The position numbers and the translations under genes were made by a program. The notes beneath the pieces were generated by a model that did no database searches, was not told the DNA's origin, and was given only the letters and a program-made list of their open reading frames with translations. Below, piece after piece: positions 28,401 through 36,573 of a stretch of DNA of 64,000 bases (within the stretch, counting starts at the first letter, position 1; each line of letters begins with the position of its first letter). The stretch covers positions 62,940,712 through 63,004,711 of the forward strand of contig NC_077224.1 in NCBI RefSeq assembly GCF_024763615.1. Direction: 5' to 3'. Source of the stretch: Phlebotomus papatasi (lineage: Eukaryota; Arthropoda; Insecta; Diptera; Psychodidae).

Positions 28401-31400
28401 ATGATTTGTTGTAAAAATTAAAACTGCTCTCTCTTGGAGTTCGAGCAGTTAAAAAATAGAAAAATGATTTTTTTTTCTGCCAAACACTTTGGATCCTCTC
28501 GTCCTTAAAGGGTTAAGCTTTTAAAATTCAGAATTGTAAATAGGGTAAGAGCTCATAATTTTGGACAGTGTGCTTATAAGCATCGATGTTCCAAGTTTGA
28601 AGTGCGATAATTTCAATGCTAATTGACTTTTTTTGTTAATTTCTTTTCAGAAGGGTTGTTTAGAAACTTAGCACGCTATTTATCGTCTTATTTTTACTAA
28701 AATTAGTTTTAATACGTTTAAAAATAAATTGATATGTAGAGGTGAATTTGACTCTTATTTTGGCCAACTTGGTTATTAATTTGGACAACTTGGCTGTAAA
28801 TTTGGACAGCTAATCCGCCTCAACAGGATGCCCATTGTTCTTCATTTGATGAACCAAACTCACCAAGTCCTGTTCCTGTTCATGTAAGGGAACCGTAGAA
28901 TGTCACGAGAAACCCGGAAACTTTCCATATAATTCATTAAAGTGAGTTGACTTCGGTACTCCAAGTACGTGCGGATTCGCTCATTCCCTGACCTTTCCGG
29001 AAGCCTTTCAAGGCATTTCTTGCTACATCTCTTTCGTAGAAATTATGCTCCTTTGTTTCTCCAGGCATTTGTCCAACCTAGTCATCACAAAAGCTAAAAC
29101 TTCACGAAATTTCGTGAGAAAAACACCTGTCCAAAATAAGAACCATCACCTCACTGGTGAATGTCTTAAAAAATTTCCCATTTTTCACATGAAAAATCTA
29201 ATTCTCAAGGCAAATCTCACTTCAGGTCAAATGTACAAATCACCATTAATGTGATTCAACACAATATTCAATGAATATTTAATAATATCGCTAAAAAACA
29301 GCGAGGAAAAATTGTTAGTACTTCACTACAGCTAAATAAGACTGAAGTAAACACGAAGTTCTGTCATATTTCTCGTAAGCAATTGCTCACACTGAATTTT
29401 CAGCAAAGCAATTTTAACTCAAAACATATTCAAAATTTAACGCATTTAGTGTTAAAATTTTCCAAAAAGAACAAATATTTAGTTAGAATTCATTGTTCAT
29501 CACATATTGGAGTAAAAATCCATAATTTTAATCAATTTATTTTTAGTGTCCAATTTTATCCTCAAAGTGTCCAAAATAAGAAACTGGAAAGATTATGAGC
29601 CTTTCCCCTATACATTATATTTTTAACAAAAAAAAACGAGTTTTTTCCAATATTAGTGCATAAAAAGATTCAATAGTTGCTACTCCCTTGTTAATAAACT
29701 AAACTCACACAGTATCAAATAAACATTATATCCATCTAAGTGGTCTAAGTAAAACGGTAAGAGATAGTTACTTGAGTTCTTGAATTAACATATCCAAATG
29801 GAATCCGGTCCATTAGGATATAGTAAGGGTCGGGGCAAATTAAGTTGGAGCAGGTTGGGTATATATGGGATCCACTATTGGAAAGGTCTCGATTTTTGAT
29901 ACAATATACTAAAATTTCATCGAAATCGTTTCATAAACACCGAAAATGTAGTTCGATCAAGACATTTTCGCTTATATATCGGGTCAGGGAACATCGAAGG
30001 AGGAGTGCGATTCACCGTTGGAAAGGTCTCTACCTCAGCTACAACATACTAAAATTTAAAGAAAAAGCATCATCTACTTTTCAAAATATTTGAAATCGAA
30101 ATTTCGAAAATCGATTTTTTGCTTAACCCTCTAACGGGTAAGACCGCCTCCAGGCGGTCTTCACAAAAATCACATTTACAGCGACGATAAAGGTTTTATT
30201 TATTTAAAAGTGCTATAGTGTCCTCGGTAATAGTCTAATAAACATCTCTTGAAAGTTTGAACTCATTTTGACTCTTCGTTTTGTTGCTATTCCCAGTTTT
30301 GTGTGACAGGTCAGAGAAAAAGCAACAAAAAATATTTGTGCAAAAAAACTCATTTCCAATTTCCGTAAAAATGCCGATTTAAAGTTATCTGACTAAAATA
30401 AATTTATTTTTTACTGAAAGATATGTCATTCTACTTCGTATATTTTATTTAAAAAATTTGAAAAAAATTAAAAATGTGAATTTTAGAAACAAAAAGAGTT
30501 TTAAAAAAAATTATATTTTCTCACCTAGCGCCTAAACTAAAAAAGATAATGATGAATGGATGGTTTTTTTCGACTTTATTGGATTATAATTATCTTAGAA
30601 AACATTGTTTTAGAACTTTTTTCGCATATTAAAGAAAACACCGGTAGAGGGTTAATTGGACCTTCGATTGAATCAAATGGAATTGGGATAATTAAAATCG
30701 GAGATATGGCCATTTGAAAATTGAATTTTTTATTCCTTCTACTTCAGGTCAGGGAGGGGGGGGGGGGTCGGGGGCACTTTAATTTTTCAATCGAAAGCTC
30801 TTTAAAGTATTCATATGCTTTTGTGCAAATTCAACTAAATTAGGATAAATTCCAAATGAAAAACCTTTGAATTTAGTCCACAAACCGAATTTGAAATGTA
30901 AGAAACGTACCTTTATAAGCTGATCTAGGCTAATCACTGGCTTTTTTAATCGAAAGCTCTTAGGTCCAGATGTATCGTACTAAAATTTGAGATCGATCGA
31001 TGCCATAGGGGCTGTGTTATTGAGAAAACAACATTTTGGGGGTATTCCAAAATGGAGGAAGGCGAGTGGGGAAGTGGATCTGACATGGTCTGACATCGCT
31101 AACTTCTAACCACCTAGCAACATTTAACTTTTGCCGAAAACCGCTTATCGATAACTTTCTCCGTTCTCTCTCCAGAAGTGGTTATACGACGGACGGGACG
31201 ACCACGAAAATCGATTTTTAGTCCATATGATATTCGTGATCTATGAGTGTCAAAAGTTGTAAATCCAGAATTTGGGCCCAATCTAACGAGGTCGGATATC
31301 ACCTGTGACCACAAAAGCATGAGATTGTAAAGAATCTCAGCTAAGTTAATCGTAACATTGTTCGTAAATGTTTGTGAATTCCTATTGGGGACTTACGCAA

Positions 31401-34400
31401 TGCTCGTAAATCGTATAACCTACGAATAAGTTCGTAAAAGATTGTACTTTTTCACATTGTTCGTGTGATGATTATTTGAGGAGCATTTATTGTACTTTTA
31501 CGAACATTTGTTCGTATATTTTTATTTGGCAAGAATTTACGAATAAATGACAAAATTTTACGAAGATTTTTTTTGTGTGTTTACGAACATTTACGAACAT
31601 ATGTTTGTAAAAGTACAAAAAAAAAATGCTCGTCAAGTGATCATCTTGCGATCAATGTTCGTAGAAAATTACAAATTTTTAGGAACCTACTTGTAGATTA
31701 TACGATTTACGAGCATTTTGTAAGTCCCCAATACAAATTCACAAATATTTACGAACAATTTTACAGATTTTTTTTTATGTATAATGTTTACAGAACGACA
31801 AATGTGCAGCTAGTGACATCTATAATCAAAATGTCACATGTTTAGAAACATTTTTATCGAAAACTTGACTTGAATAATTTAATAGTATTTAGGCAAAAAA
31901 TAAATATCAAAACAACTAATACGTATAACACACTCTTTTATACCTTTTCTTATACCCACTTGTCTGGTTATATGTAAGGGCCTATCCTACGAAAAGGTTG
32001 TTGTGTACCACTTTATTAGTCTTTCTATCATTAACCCTTTAAGGACGATTGGAACACCGGTGTCCCATAAAGAAAATAATTTTTCCTGACTATCTAAAGT
32101 TATTTTTTCTTACGTCTGTACATAATTGTAAAGTAGAAGGTTGAAGGAATCTAGAATATTTTTTGCAAGTCTTTAGCTATTTGCTATGTAGTAAATAGTT
32201 AAGCTCAAAAATGGCGAATTTTCAAATTTATTAATTGATTTTACTTATTTTTTTATACTTCCAATTTTTTAATTAAAGCGAAAAATATTATTCATTGATA
32301 TAGTCAGAAAAATTACTTAAATTTTTTGGCTATTTTTGTGTCTATCATTCATAGAAGCACATTAGACATCGAATCAGACTCTGTTGAACTTTCCAAGGTT
32401 AGATGTAAGACTTATCATTGATTATGTATCCCAGTTTAATTTTTATTGTTGATTTTTAGTCCGTAAAAAGTGTCTCGTCGTTAAAGGGTTAATCTTTCAA
32501 AATAGCATATTAATGTGAAAATTTTTCGTGTGACCTGTGATTTTAATATATAACTTCTTGTAAAATGACTCCTAAATTCAACAGTTTTGACCTTCAGAAA
32601 TTTAGCAGTCACATAAATCAGATATTGTATATACTACGTATCGGTTGAAGCAAACATTCAATGACTATATTGCTCTACTCTGGAGAAATCAAAGCGAGCT
32701 TGAACAATAAATCTTGCTTAGAAATTGTTGAATTATTGAGTGTGTGTATTGTATAGGGTCTAACCTACTTTTCTTGTTGCTCTTCTTGAGAAAATAGCAT
32801 TAGGCACTTTCTTGAAGGAAATAAAATTTACGATAAGTTTACGTCTTAAATTTAGTTTTTGTCTACTTTTTTCTTCTTTCGTTTTGAATACGTTTGCTAG
32901 CATTCGTTACTCATTCATTTGGGTGTATTTGTTCAATTATTGTAGTTTTGGTTTTAACTCTGTAATTAAGTTCAGTTGTGTGAAAAACATCTCTTAAATT
33001 TTATGCTTACTTTCCAAGCTAAACTTTACTATTGTAGTGCAATAAAAATTCTATGTCTCTATACTTTGCAGGGAGATAATAAAATTGTGGGTAATTTAAA
33101 GTAGATTTTATGTGGTCCAGTCGAAATGAGGTATAAATTCACGAGAACGTTCTCTTAATCAGTATAGATCTGCTAGTATTTATTGATGGAAAATTTGTAA
33201 CAAAAAGCTCTGTGAGAAGTGGAGATGCCTTGCTATATGTAGCAGTTCACGGCATACGAATTTGACCTACATAAGGGACTGCAAAATCATTCTTTTTCTA
33301 CCTTATTTATTTTCATCCACTATTTAGATTTATTTCCACATAAATTACTTATTTAAAATCATTCTTTCGTAAATTTAACGATGTCGACAGAGGGGAACAT
33401 TGTAAAGTTGCAATAGGGTCAAACGTTCCCTTATTGACTTATCTAGTAAAACAAATATATTTAAATTCATCTGCGTAATTTTTTGTACTGCATTACAACT
33501 GAGATCACACATTTCATGTGATTTCAAAATAATCTAAAATTTATAAAAATATTGCTCAAAATCTTCAAAATGTATAATAATTTTATAATTTCGTACAAAT
33601 GGTTTGTTTATAAATTATTGGGTTATACCAAGAGTTATTAGAAGGCTGTCTCGAGTTTTAAGGATTCCCGCGAGCTTCTAAATATTTCTCGAATTTTCGA
33701 AAATCACCAAGAATCTTCGAGAATTTTCTGAAACTATTCCTAAAATTAACTTCCAAAAATTTCTTGTATTCGAAATTGCTCTCAAAAATTTCCCAGAGTC
33801 TTGATAGTTTTCTGGATTTGCAATATATTTGTACATATTAAACATTTTTGGGTTAAACTTCTTTCTAAAGTATATATTTGTGTAACTTTATAACAATAAC
33901 TATAGTCAAAACCAAACCAATGATCAATGTTTTTACCAAGTTGTTGCCAAGTTTTGGCAAAGAAAATATAAAGACTTTCGTGTTCAACTATATTAAATTT
34001 TTATTGTATGTATAAATTTGACCCATTTTTATAAAATTTATGGTTTCCCACTAACCATAATATTTTACTGACAAAATCTTTTTTTTCCTGACTAAATGAT
34101 CCTTTTTACTTTTCAATTATTTGTTTGACGTCTTTCACAATAAAGTTTTCTAAATTATTAACTCAGTGAAAACGAGATGAATTTTCATTGTTAAATTCTC
34201 AAAAATAAAAGAATAATCCCAAAAATCTCCCACTATAAAACAAATTACTAGGATTATCGTATATAAGGAGTAACAGGACTATTTTAGCAATATTTTAAAT
34301 AATTTGTCATAGTATAAATTTAATTTTTTATCCAAAAGATTAATGTTACAATGATTGTCATGTGAAATTTCTTTTTTTTTGTTTATATTTTAACAGAACT

Positions 34401-36573
34401 AGACAATTTTAAGTTTTTTTATTCCATAAACTATTTTCTTTTTACTACTACTTTTTAGTTACTACTTTTTACTTTTTAGTTAAGTCGTAACTACTTTTTA
34501 GTTAAGTCGGAAGACTTAACTCTGTTCTATATGATAAATCTTTGGATATAGGGAAAGAGCTCCTAATTTTGGACAGGGTGCTTATAATCATCAATGTTCT
34601 ATGATTAAAGTGCGATATTTTCAAAACAAATTCAAGTTTTTTGTTACTCTCTTTTCAGAAGGGTTAATTAGAAACTTGGCAAGCTGTTTATCGTCTTTGT
34701 TTTTACTAAAATTAGTCTTAACACGTTTAAAAATGAATTGATATGTGGAGGTGAATTTAAGTATAATTTTGGTCACATTGGTTTTAAATTTGGACACTTT
34801 GCTCGTAATCTTGGATAGCCAATCCGCCTCAATAATATGCCCATTGTTTTCCATTGCGAGAACCTATCTTATCAAGTCAAACGGAAACTTTCCATATCAT
34901 TCGATAAAGTGAATTGACTTCGGTACTTCAAACTGAATAAACGTCAAATGAAACATGTACGTCAATGGTCAAAACGCTACCAGAACAAACTTATTTTGAC
35001 GTTTATTCGGTTTCAATGGTTCTTGCACACCTCTGCTCTTAAGGGTTCTACTACATCTCGTACAACATTTCGTTCGTAGAGATAATAAAGATATTATAAA
35101 TTTTTTGTAGTAATATGACAATTCAAGATTTTAAAATACTATTATAAAACTGTTATACTAAAAATGGCATGTTCTAAGGTGATATATTGATCCACTTATG
35201 TTCAAAATTAGCTTAGAACTACAAAAGACATTTCTTTCGTATAAAAAATTAAAGAAAATTGCTCAATTAATGGGAAATAGGATTGGAAATTTGTGGCGAT
35301 ATCTCATTTTCTCTGTATGATCAATTGAAGTTAAAATTCTGTTATAAAGTTCTTGCTCGATTATATTTTTATGTTTTAAAGTCTTAGAAGACTTTAAAAT
35401 AGTAATTTTAATCAATTCTGGTATCGCAAGCTTCATATAAACATATTTTATCTTTCACAAAAAATGCCTCATATTTATCTTGAAATTGCCCCGCAATGGG
35501 GGACTTTCACGCATTCTGCCATTCAAATAAAATCATCTTCTCCACAATAGACCAATGAAATTAAAGGATTATTGTTATTACAGTGCCCGCTTTCTAATCC
35601 GGATCTCCGTAATCCGTAAAAGTTCACGACGGTTACATTTTAAATACTTTTGAGGTTATATATGCATGCGTGTTCAGCACTGAAAATGAACTATCCCGTG
35701 ATGTTTTTGTTTAATAAATTAAGTATAATAGAATAGACTTCTCCAATTATGTCTTTTTAATCTTCTTTAAAAGTTTTATTCTAATTCTACAAAAAAATCT
35801 TGTATTATATTTTCGAGCCGTTGACCAAATTCAAAAAATCCATCCGGATTACGAAGCGGACATCTGTCATTTTGTCTCCCAATCATCCGGATTACAAAGC
35901 GGGCACTGTATTTTTATTAACCCTAAACCCAACTGTAACTCACAGAATATTATAAAGTTTTAATTCTGTTTATCATATTTTTATAAAATGGTCTCAAGAT
36001 CCATTTTGCAACTTAGGAGTAAAAGTGCCCCACCCTCCCCTATTTTAATCTTCCAAAAAGAAAAAATATTTAGATAGAATTTTATTATTCATCAAATATT
36101 CGAATAAAATTCCCTATTTTTAATTTTAATTAATTTATATTTAGTGTCCAATTTTACCCTCAAAGTGTCCAAAATTATGAACACTTCCCTTATAAGTACA
36201 GATAATCGTGTTACACAGGAGAATTATTGTAATTTGTTACATTTTATATACATATTTAACGCATTTCAAAATTGGATGGATACTTGAGATTGATTAATCT
36301 AAGGTAATTATTTAATTAACGGAATAATACAAGTGTGAAACTATTTTGGATTTTTTTATAATAATTGATATAACGGAACATATAAAATAATTAATTTTCG
36401 TCATTGGGCCAAAAAGTAGGTTATGACCAATTAGAGGATCTTTGACCCTACGGAACAAGAAAGAAGTGTCTGTGCATGTTGTAAAAGACGAGGGTTAATA
36501 AAAATAAAAAAAAGTGCAACTCACCTGTAATAATCATAAGGAAGACCAGTAGTGTGAGCAGAAATGTATCCAT
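1..36573 (-). CDS. nAChRalpha6: Nicotinic acetylcholine receptor alpha6-type subunit, 5' half (gene span, partial)
   Basis: Cys-loop ligand-gated cation channel subunit of neuronal membranes; in insects the alpha6 subunit is the known target of spinosyn insecticides (family knowledge). Five coding exons are visible on the minus strand, all with GT-AG borders and compatible phases: 36573-36525, 11952-11813, 11282-11238 or 10414-10370 (alternatives), and 1563-1454. Joined, they give a signal peptide, then GPHEKRLLNHLL, RPVANESEALEVKFGLTLQQ, one of two DEKNQ...L segments, and WNDYNLRWNDSEYGG..KDLRITPNKLWKPDVLMYN. This is the start of the extracellular domain through loop D and beyond, about 114 residues. 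The Cys-loop, loops B and C, TM1-4 and stop lie left of position 1. The alternative exon 3 pair and the close match to insect alpha6 favour alpha6 over alpha5 or alpha7. Confidence 0.93.
1454..1563 (-). CDS. nAChRalpha6: nAChR alpha6 exon 4
   Basis: 110-nt exon with acceptor ATATAG and donor GTTAGT. It encodes EWNDYNLRWNDSEYGG followed by VKDLRITPNKLWKPDVLMYN and ends with AG of the next codon (Ser/Arg, Ser in relatives). The Trp-Lys-Pro-Asp-Val-Leu-Met-Tyr-Asn block precedes loop A of the agonist site. The next exon, expected to encode ADEGFDGTY, is not in the remaining 1453 bases, so the following intron is longer than 1.4 kb. Confidence 0.95.
2434..2672. mobile_element. MITE family A, copy 1 (CACTGAGA TIR)
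   Basis: 239-bp element with diverged ends CACTGA...TCTCAGTG. The interior matches copies at 18554-18805 and 40677-40929: TTAGGTGTAAAAATAT, an inverted TTTTACACC pair, and TGCAGGGTAAAATTAAC. No coding capacity. Copy 1 has the most decayed left end. Confidence 0.85.
3149..4064. mobile_element. Pogo-like TA element M (GGAGAGACTGGGGCAAAAAGT TIR type)
   Basis: About 0.9 kb. The left end GGAGACTGGGGCAAAAAGTCAC-type sequence is mirrored at 4033-4061 by GACTTTTTGCCCCAGTCTCC, with TA beside each end. The word AAAAAGTNACAAA recurs inside the left half (near 3520-3560). A minus-strand stretch near 3560-3720 reads, across frameshifts, like a pogo N-terminal HTH (KKHTKDCKS, then FRRETSEIA). No DDE domain. 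Non-autonomous relic. Confidence 0.75.
4065..6840. other. Intronic stretch, no recognised feature
   Basis: Intron between nAChR exons 3 and 4. AT-rich; short open frames (for example at 4437-4697) show no domain, no biased codon use and no splice context. Nothing supported. Confidence 0.5.
6841..8172. mobile_element. Pogo-like TA element C, copy 1
   Basis: 1.33 kb bounded by TA. Left end GGGTAAGTGTACCAAATT, right end AATTTGGCACACTTACCC. Same family as 53093-54145 and 59004-59433. Subterminal sequence repeats CCGAAATT words. On the minus strand near 7530-7640 a frameshifted remnant corresponds to the HTH coding part seen better in copy 2. A degenerate tRNA B-box (GGATTCGATTC) with following ACTAGACATTTC near 7211-7250 suggests an internal SINE scrap. 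Confidence 0.85.
8173..10369. other. Intronic stretch, no recognised feature
   Basis: AT-rich intron 3' of the exon 3b donor. Contains a purine run (GAGAAAGAGAGAGAAAG, about 10160-10180) but no TIR pair, exon or RNA gene that I can support. Confidence 0.5.
10370..10414 (-). CDS. nAChRalpha6: nAChR alpha6 alternative exon 3, downstream copy (3b by position)
   Basis: A 45-nt exon with acceptor ATTGTAG and donor GTAAGTG. It encodes DEKNQLLITNIWLSL and differs from the upstream cassette at five of 15 residues (I/L, T/I, A/I, N/S and one T/T-adjacent change in codon use). The two copies are 823 nt apart. Both have intact splice sites and frame, so both are expected to be used. Confidence 0.93.
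11238..11282 (-). CDS. nAChRalpha6: nAChR alpha6 alternative exon 3, upstream copy (3a by position)
   Basis: A 45-nt exon with acceptor TTTTTAG and donor GTAAGTG. It encodes DEKNQILTTNAWLNL, the segment leading to the loop D tryptophan. It is the first of two homologous cassettes in transcript order, 530 nt downstream of exon 2. In insects the exon 3 copies of alpha6 are spliced mutually exclusively (family knowledge); including both would keep the frame but duplicate a structural strand. Confidence 0.93.
11813..11952 (-). CDS. nAChRalpha6: nAChR alpha6 exon 2
   Basis: 140-nt exon preceded by TTGCAG and followed by GTAAGT. It encodes ESLQGPHEKRLLNHLL through GLTLQQIIDV, the N-terminal helix and first beta strands of the ligand-binding domain. 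It contains the sequon Asn-Glu-Ser. It ends in phase 0, so either 45-nt exon 3 can follow without changing frame. Confidence 0.95.
12000..13672. other. Start of the 24.6-kb intron 1, no recognised feature
   Basis: No TIR element or exon recognised. Short open frames around 12207-12883 on both strands lack any domain or splice context. Confidence 0.45.
13673..13891. mobile_element. MITE family I, copy 1 (GGGTAAGATGGAG)
   Basis: 219 bp with TA at both ends; GGGTAAGATGGAGCAATTTG pairs with ATTACCTCATCTTACCC at the right. The word AATTTGGAA repeats inside the left end. The second copy is at 42513-42734. Confidence 0.85.
14255..14770. mobile_element. Diverged half-copy of palindromic element F, interrupted by element G
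   Basis: The sequence from ATGCATGCATTTTAAGCCAC through GCAGTTTGATTAATAAAATA follows the order of the left arm of the palindromic element at 44950-45230 (ATATGCATTTTAAACCACTC, then a TTTTGTTAGAGGCAAAAGT-like block, TTTCTACC.AAAT, GCAGTTTGATGAATAG). It is single-armed and strongly diverged. A G-family MITE (14331-14536) sits inside it. Confidence 0.6.
14331..14536. mobile_element. MITE family G, copy 1
   Basis: About 205 bp. Left end GGGGAGGTGGAGCTAC plus TTTGAGCTGTAGGGC; right end GTAGCCCTACCTCCC. Related to 20137-20296. Inserted in the F-relic. Confidence 0.75.
14829..16110. mobile_element. Pogo-like TA element H (GGGGAGACCGGGG)
   Basis: 1.28 kb with TA at both ends. Left TIR GGGGAGACCGGGGATG plus TTTGGGAC, right TIR GTCCCAAACCTCCCCG plus GTCTCCCC. 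The word TTTGGGAC/GTGGGACA recurs at both ends and at 15190-15235. An internal plus-strand open stretch (15383-15637, 84 codons, no convincing ATG-based gene) is basic and Lys-rich and could be a decayed transposase piece, which I cannot confirm. Confidence 0.8.
17028..17059. repeat. Short perfect-stem palindrome
   Basis: TGATTACGATCAAA and TTTGATCGTAATCA face each other around a few bases, a 13-14-bp stem. It sits 90 bp left of a degraded B-family MITE. Confidence 0.7.
17146..17315. mobile_element. MITE family B, copy 3 (degraded)
   Basis: Shows GGAAGTGAGGCACCTTTGAA, a second GGGGCACCTTTGAAAT, then the family interior TATCATAATGTAATTTAGC and ATCACGATAAGGCTC. The right end has lost the GGTGCCCCACTT part. 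Other copies: 24064-24247 and 46537-46733. Confidence 0.8.
18554..18805. mobile_element. MITE family A, copy 2
   Basis: 252 bp, CACTGAGAGAAATCCG at the left and TTTCTCAGTG at the right, with TA duplicated outside. Orientation is opposite to copies 1 and 3. Interior identical in order to the other copies. Confidence 0.9.
19785..20004. mobile_element. MITE family E, copy 1 (GGGGAAAGTGCCCATGC)
   Basis: 220 bp flanked by TA. GGGGAAAGTGCCCATGCTTT pairs with AAAGCATGGGCACTTTCC; the internal TTTTCCTATGTTTTT and its inverse extend the terminal repeats. It abuts the 3' end of the LINE fragment at 20005-20990. Confidence 0.88.
20005..20990 (-). pseudogene. Non-LTR retrotransposon reverse transcriptase fragment (LINE, decayed)
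   Basis: Read on the minus strand across frameshifts it gives the conserved non-LTR RT order: PISLL...LSKVFE (near 20745), AEFQSEFR-type block followed by GHSTTSAL-like residues (near 20650), FFKAFNGVPHDL (near 20550), CDKFNFSSFAMSLIRSHL, SEPASLLCSVAQGS-type residues, FFSLFINDLLSF and YHLY. The catalytic Y-A-D-D box is split by a G-family MITE (20137-20296): the residues after it read YDLQVF. Jockey/CR1-like by motif style; exact clade not resolved. Endonuclease and ends are not seen. Confidence 0.85.
20137..20296. mobile_element. MITE family G, copy 2, inside the LINE RT
   Basis: 160 bp, TA at each end. GGGGGAGGTTGGGCTACTTT pairs with AAAGTAGCCCCACCTCCCCC. Internal TATACGATTTT/AAAATCGTATA continues the inverted repeat, so most of the element can fold as a hairpin. 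Confidence 0.88.
21337..22203. mobile_element. Pogo-like TA element with HTH remnant
   Basis: 867 bp bounded by TA; left GGGTACATGTCCTAATTCAAA, right TTTGAATTAGCTTAATTTACCC. Minus-strand open stretch 21914-21552 holds PRKKTTNKNKSCTQEQLNKV followed by LEVCRRGFT (21704-21605). This is the N-terminal Psq/pogo HTH pattern (basic patch, Y/CTxEQL.KAL, RRG). No CENP-B second HTH or DDE domain. Words GGAGACAA and GGAAACAA recur near 21555-21610. Confidence 0.75.
22204..24063. other. Intron 1 stretch with a (TA)n microsatellite
   Basis: No exon or TIR element recognised. A run of about ten TA units lies at 23257-23281. A short LINE 3' end remnant lies at 23909-23990 (separate entry). Confidence 0.5.
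23909..23990 (-). repeat. LINE-like 3' end remnant with terminal hairpin, copy 1
   Basis: On the minus strand ATATCTCTTACCGTTTAGCC is followed by an ACTGCTC...GAGCAGT-type hairpin and then AAAAGAAG. The same order occurs at 51165-51400. The hairpin alone recurs at 28423-28449. This suggests the 3' UTR of a non-LTR element; the family is not identified. Confidence 0.55.
24064..24247. mobile_element. MITE family B, copy 1 (GGGGGAAGTGGGGCACC)
   Basis: 184 bp, TA at both ends. GGGGGAAGTGGGGCACCTTT pairs with AAAGGTGCCCCACTTCCCCC. Almost all of it is an imperfect inverted repeat. Confidence 0.9.
24493..24600. repeat. Imperfect tandem repeat of AAATACGAA words
   Basis: The unit GAAATGTAAAATACGAA and its variants recur about five times. 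Confidence 0.6.
25280..25503. mobile_element. MITE O (GGGAATTCTGTAACG)
   Basis: About 224 bp with roughly 40-bp terminal inverted repeats: GGAATTCTGTAACGATATGA at the left, TCATACTGTTACGGAATTCC at the right, continuing into ATCA(C/T)ATGA(C/T)AAATTT. Single copy seen in the window. Confidence 0.82.
25504..28480. other. Intron 1 stretch, only faint old repeat sequence
   Basis: Phrases such as ATCGGTTCAGCCGATCTTGA and CATTTTGTATGGAGGCTACT look like an old dispersed repeat, but I cannot define borders. No exon supported. Confidence 0.4.
28423..28449 (+). repeat. LINE-like 3' hairpin, copy 2
   Basis: 27-nt imperfect palindrome ACTGCTC ... GAGCAGT with 7-bp outer stem, followed by TAAAAAATAG. Same sequence type as 51364-51391 and, inverted, 23913-23939. 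Confidence 0.6.
28480..28516. mobile_element. Solo end of a piggyBac-like TTAA MITE
   Basis: TCGTCCTTAAAGGG followed by TTAA is the right end of the elements at 32031-32492 and 61735-62228, with the rest missing. Confidence 0.65.
28541..29610. mobile_element. Pogo-like TA element D, copy 1
   Basis: 1.07 kb with TA ends; left GGGTAAGAGCTCATAATTTT plus GGACAG, right AAGATTATGAGCCTTTCCCC. The word AATTTGGACA/ACTTGG repeats several times at 28755-28812. On the minus strand near 29045-28960, FYERDVARNALKGFRKGQGM followed by SESAR is the pogo/Psq-type HTH. The pre-insertion site of the SINE found in copy 3 is intact here (29275-29288). Confidence 0.85.
30123..30655. mobile_element. piggyBac-like MITE N (TTAA CCCTCTA)
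   Basis: 533 bp flanked by TTAA, ends CCCTCTAACGGG and CCGGTAGAGGG. A perfect 10-bp palindrome (AAGACCGCCT/AGGCGGTCTT, 30142-30163) lies 15 bp from the left end. TTAA target and CCC ends are piggyBac hallmarks. No transposase frame. Confidence 0.82.
30880..30955. repeat. Dispersed repeat, shared with 52683-52765
   Basis: Partner copy in nAChR intron 1, within a longer old repeat region (29735-31100) that also contains a G12 run at 30756-30767 and the phrase TTGGAAAGGTCTC twice. Confidence 0.7.
31354..31764. mobile_element. Foldback element rich in TTACGAAC words
   Basis: About 410 bp folding on itself: TTCGTAAATGTTTGTGAATT at the left pairs with AATTCACAAATATTTACGAA at the right. TTGGGGACTTAC pairs with GTAAGTCCCCAA, CTCGTAAATCGTATAA with TTATACGATTTACGAG, and GTACTTTTACGAACA with TGTTTGTAAAAGTAC. 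GTTCGTAAA or its complement occurs more than eight times. Confidence 0.85.
32031..32492. mobile_element. piggyBac-like MITE P, copy 1
   Basis: 462 bp flanked by TTAA. Left end CCCTTTAAGGACGATTGG then ACACCGGTGT palindrome; right end GTCTCGTCGTTAAAGGG. Copy 2 is at 61735-62228 in the opposite orientation. Confidence 0.9.
32494..34440. other. Intron 1 stretch, no recognised feature
   Basis: AT-rich. No exon or well-bounded repeat. Phrases near 33640-33800 (TCTCGAATTTTCGAAAATCA) resemble 16520-16700 and may be an old repeat. Confidence 0.4.
34441..34512. repeat. Short tandem repeat (ACTACTTTTTAGTTAAGTCG)
   Basis: Three to four imperfect units of about 20 bp immediately left of element D copy 2. 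Confidence 0.65.
34549..36192. mobile_element. Pogo-like TA element D, copy 2, with nested insertions
   Basis: 1.64 kb from GGGAAAGAGCTCCTAATTTT to AAAATTATGAACACTTCCC. Same left-end order as copy 1 (TTGGACAGGGTGCTTATAAT, and repeated AATTTGGACA words near 34770-34815). Minus strand near 35095-35050 keeps LYERNVVRDVV, the start of the HTH. It carries the MITE at 35581-35908 and a small inverted repeat at 34930-35012 (GAATAAACGTCAAA facing TTTGACGTTTATTC). Confidence 0.8.
35581..35908. mobile_element. MITE Q (CAGTGCCCGCTTT)
   Basis: 328 bp flanked by TA. CAGTGCCCGCTTTCTAATCC pairs with GGATTACAAAGCGGGCACTG. The word ATCCGGATTACRAAGCGG is repeated in the right end. Nested in element D copy 2. 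Confidence 0.88.
36525..36573 (-). CDS. nAChRalpha6: nAChR alpha6 exon 1: start codon and signal peptide
   Basis: Coding part of exon 1 (49 nt): ATG GAT ACA TTT ... ATT ACA G, followed by donor GTGAGT. It encodes MDTFLLTLLVFLMIIT, a short N terminus running straight into a hydrophobic core, typical of a secretory signal. The terminal G joins AA of exon 2 to make Glu, giving ITESLQGPHEKR, which matches the insect alpha6 N terminus. Bases upstream of the ATG on this strand are A/T-rich 5' UTR; the transcription start is not identified. Confidence 0.85.
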
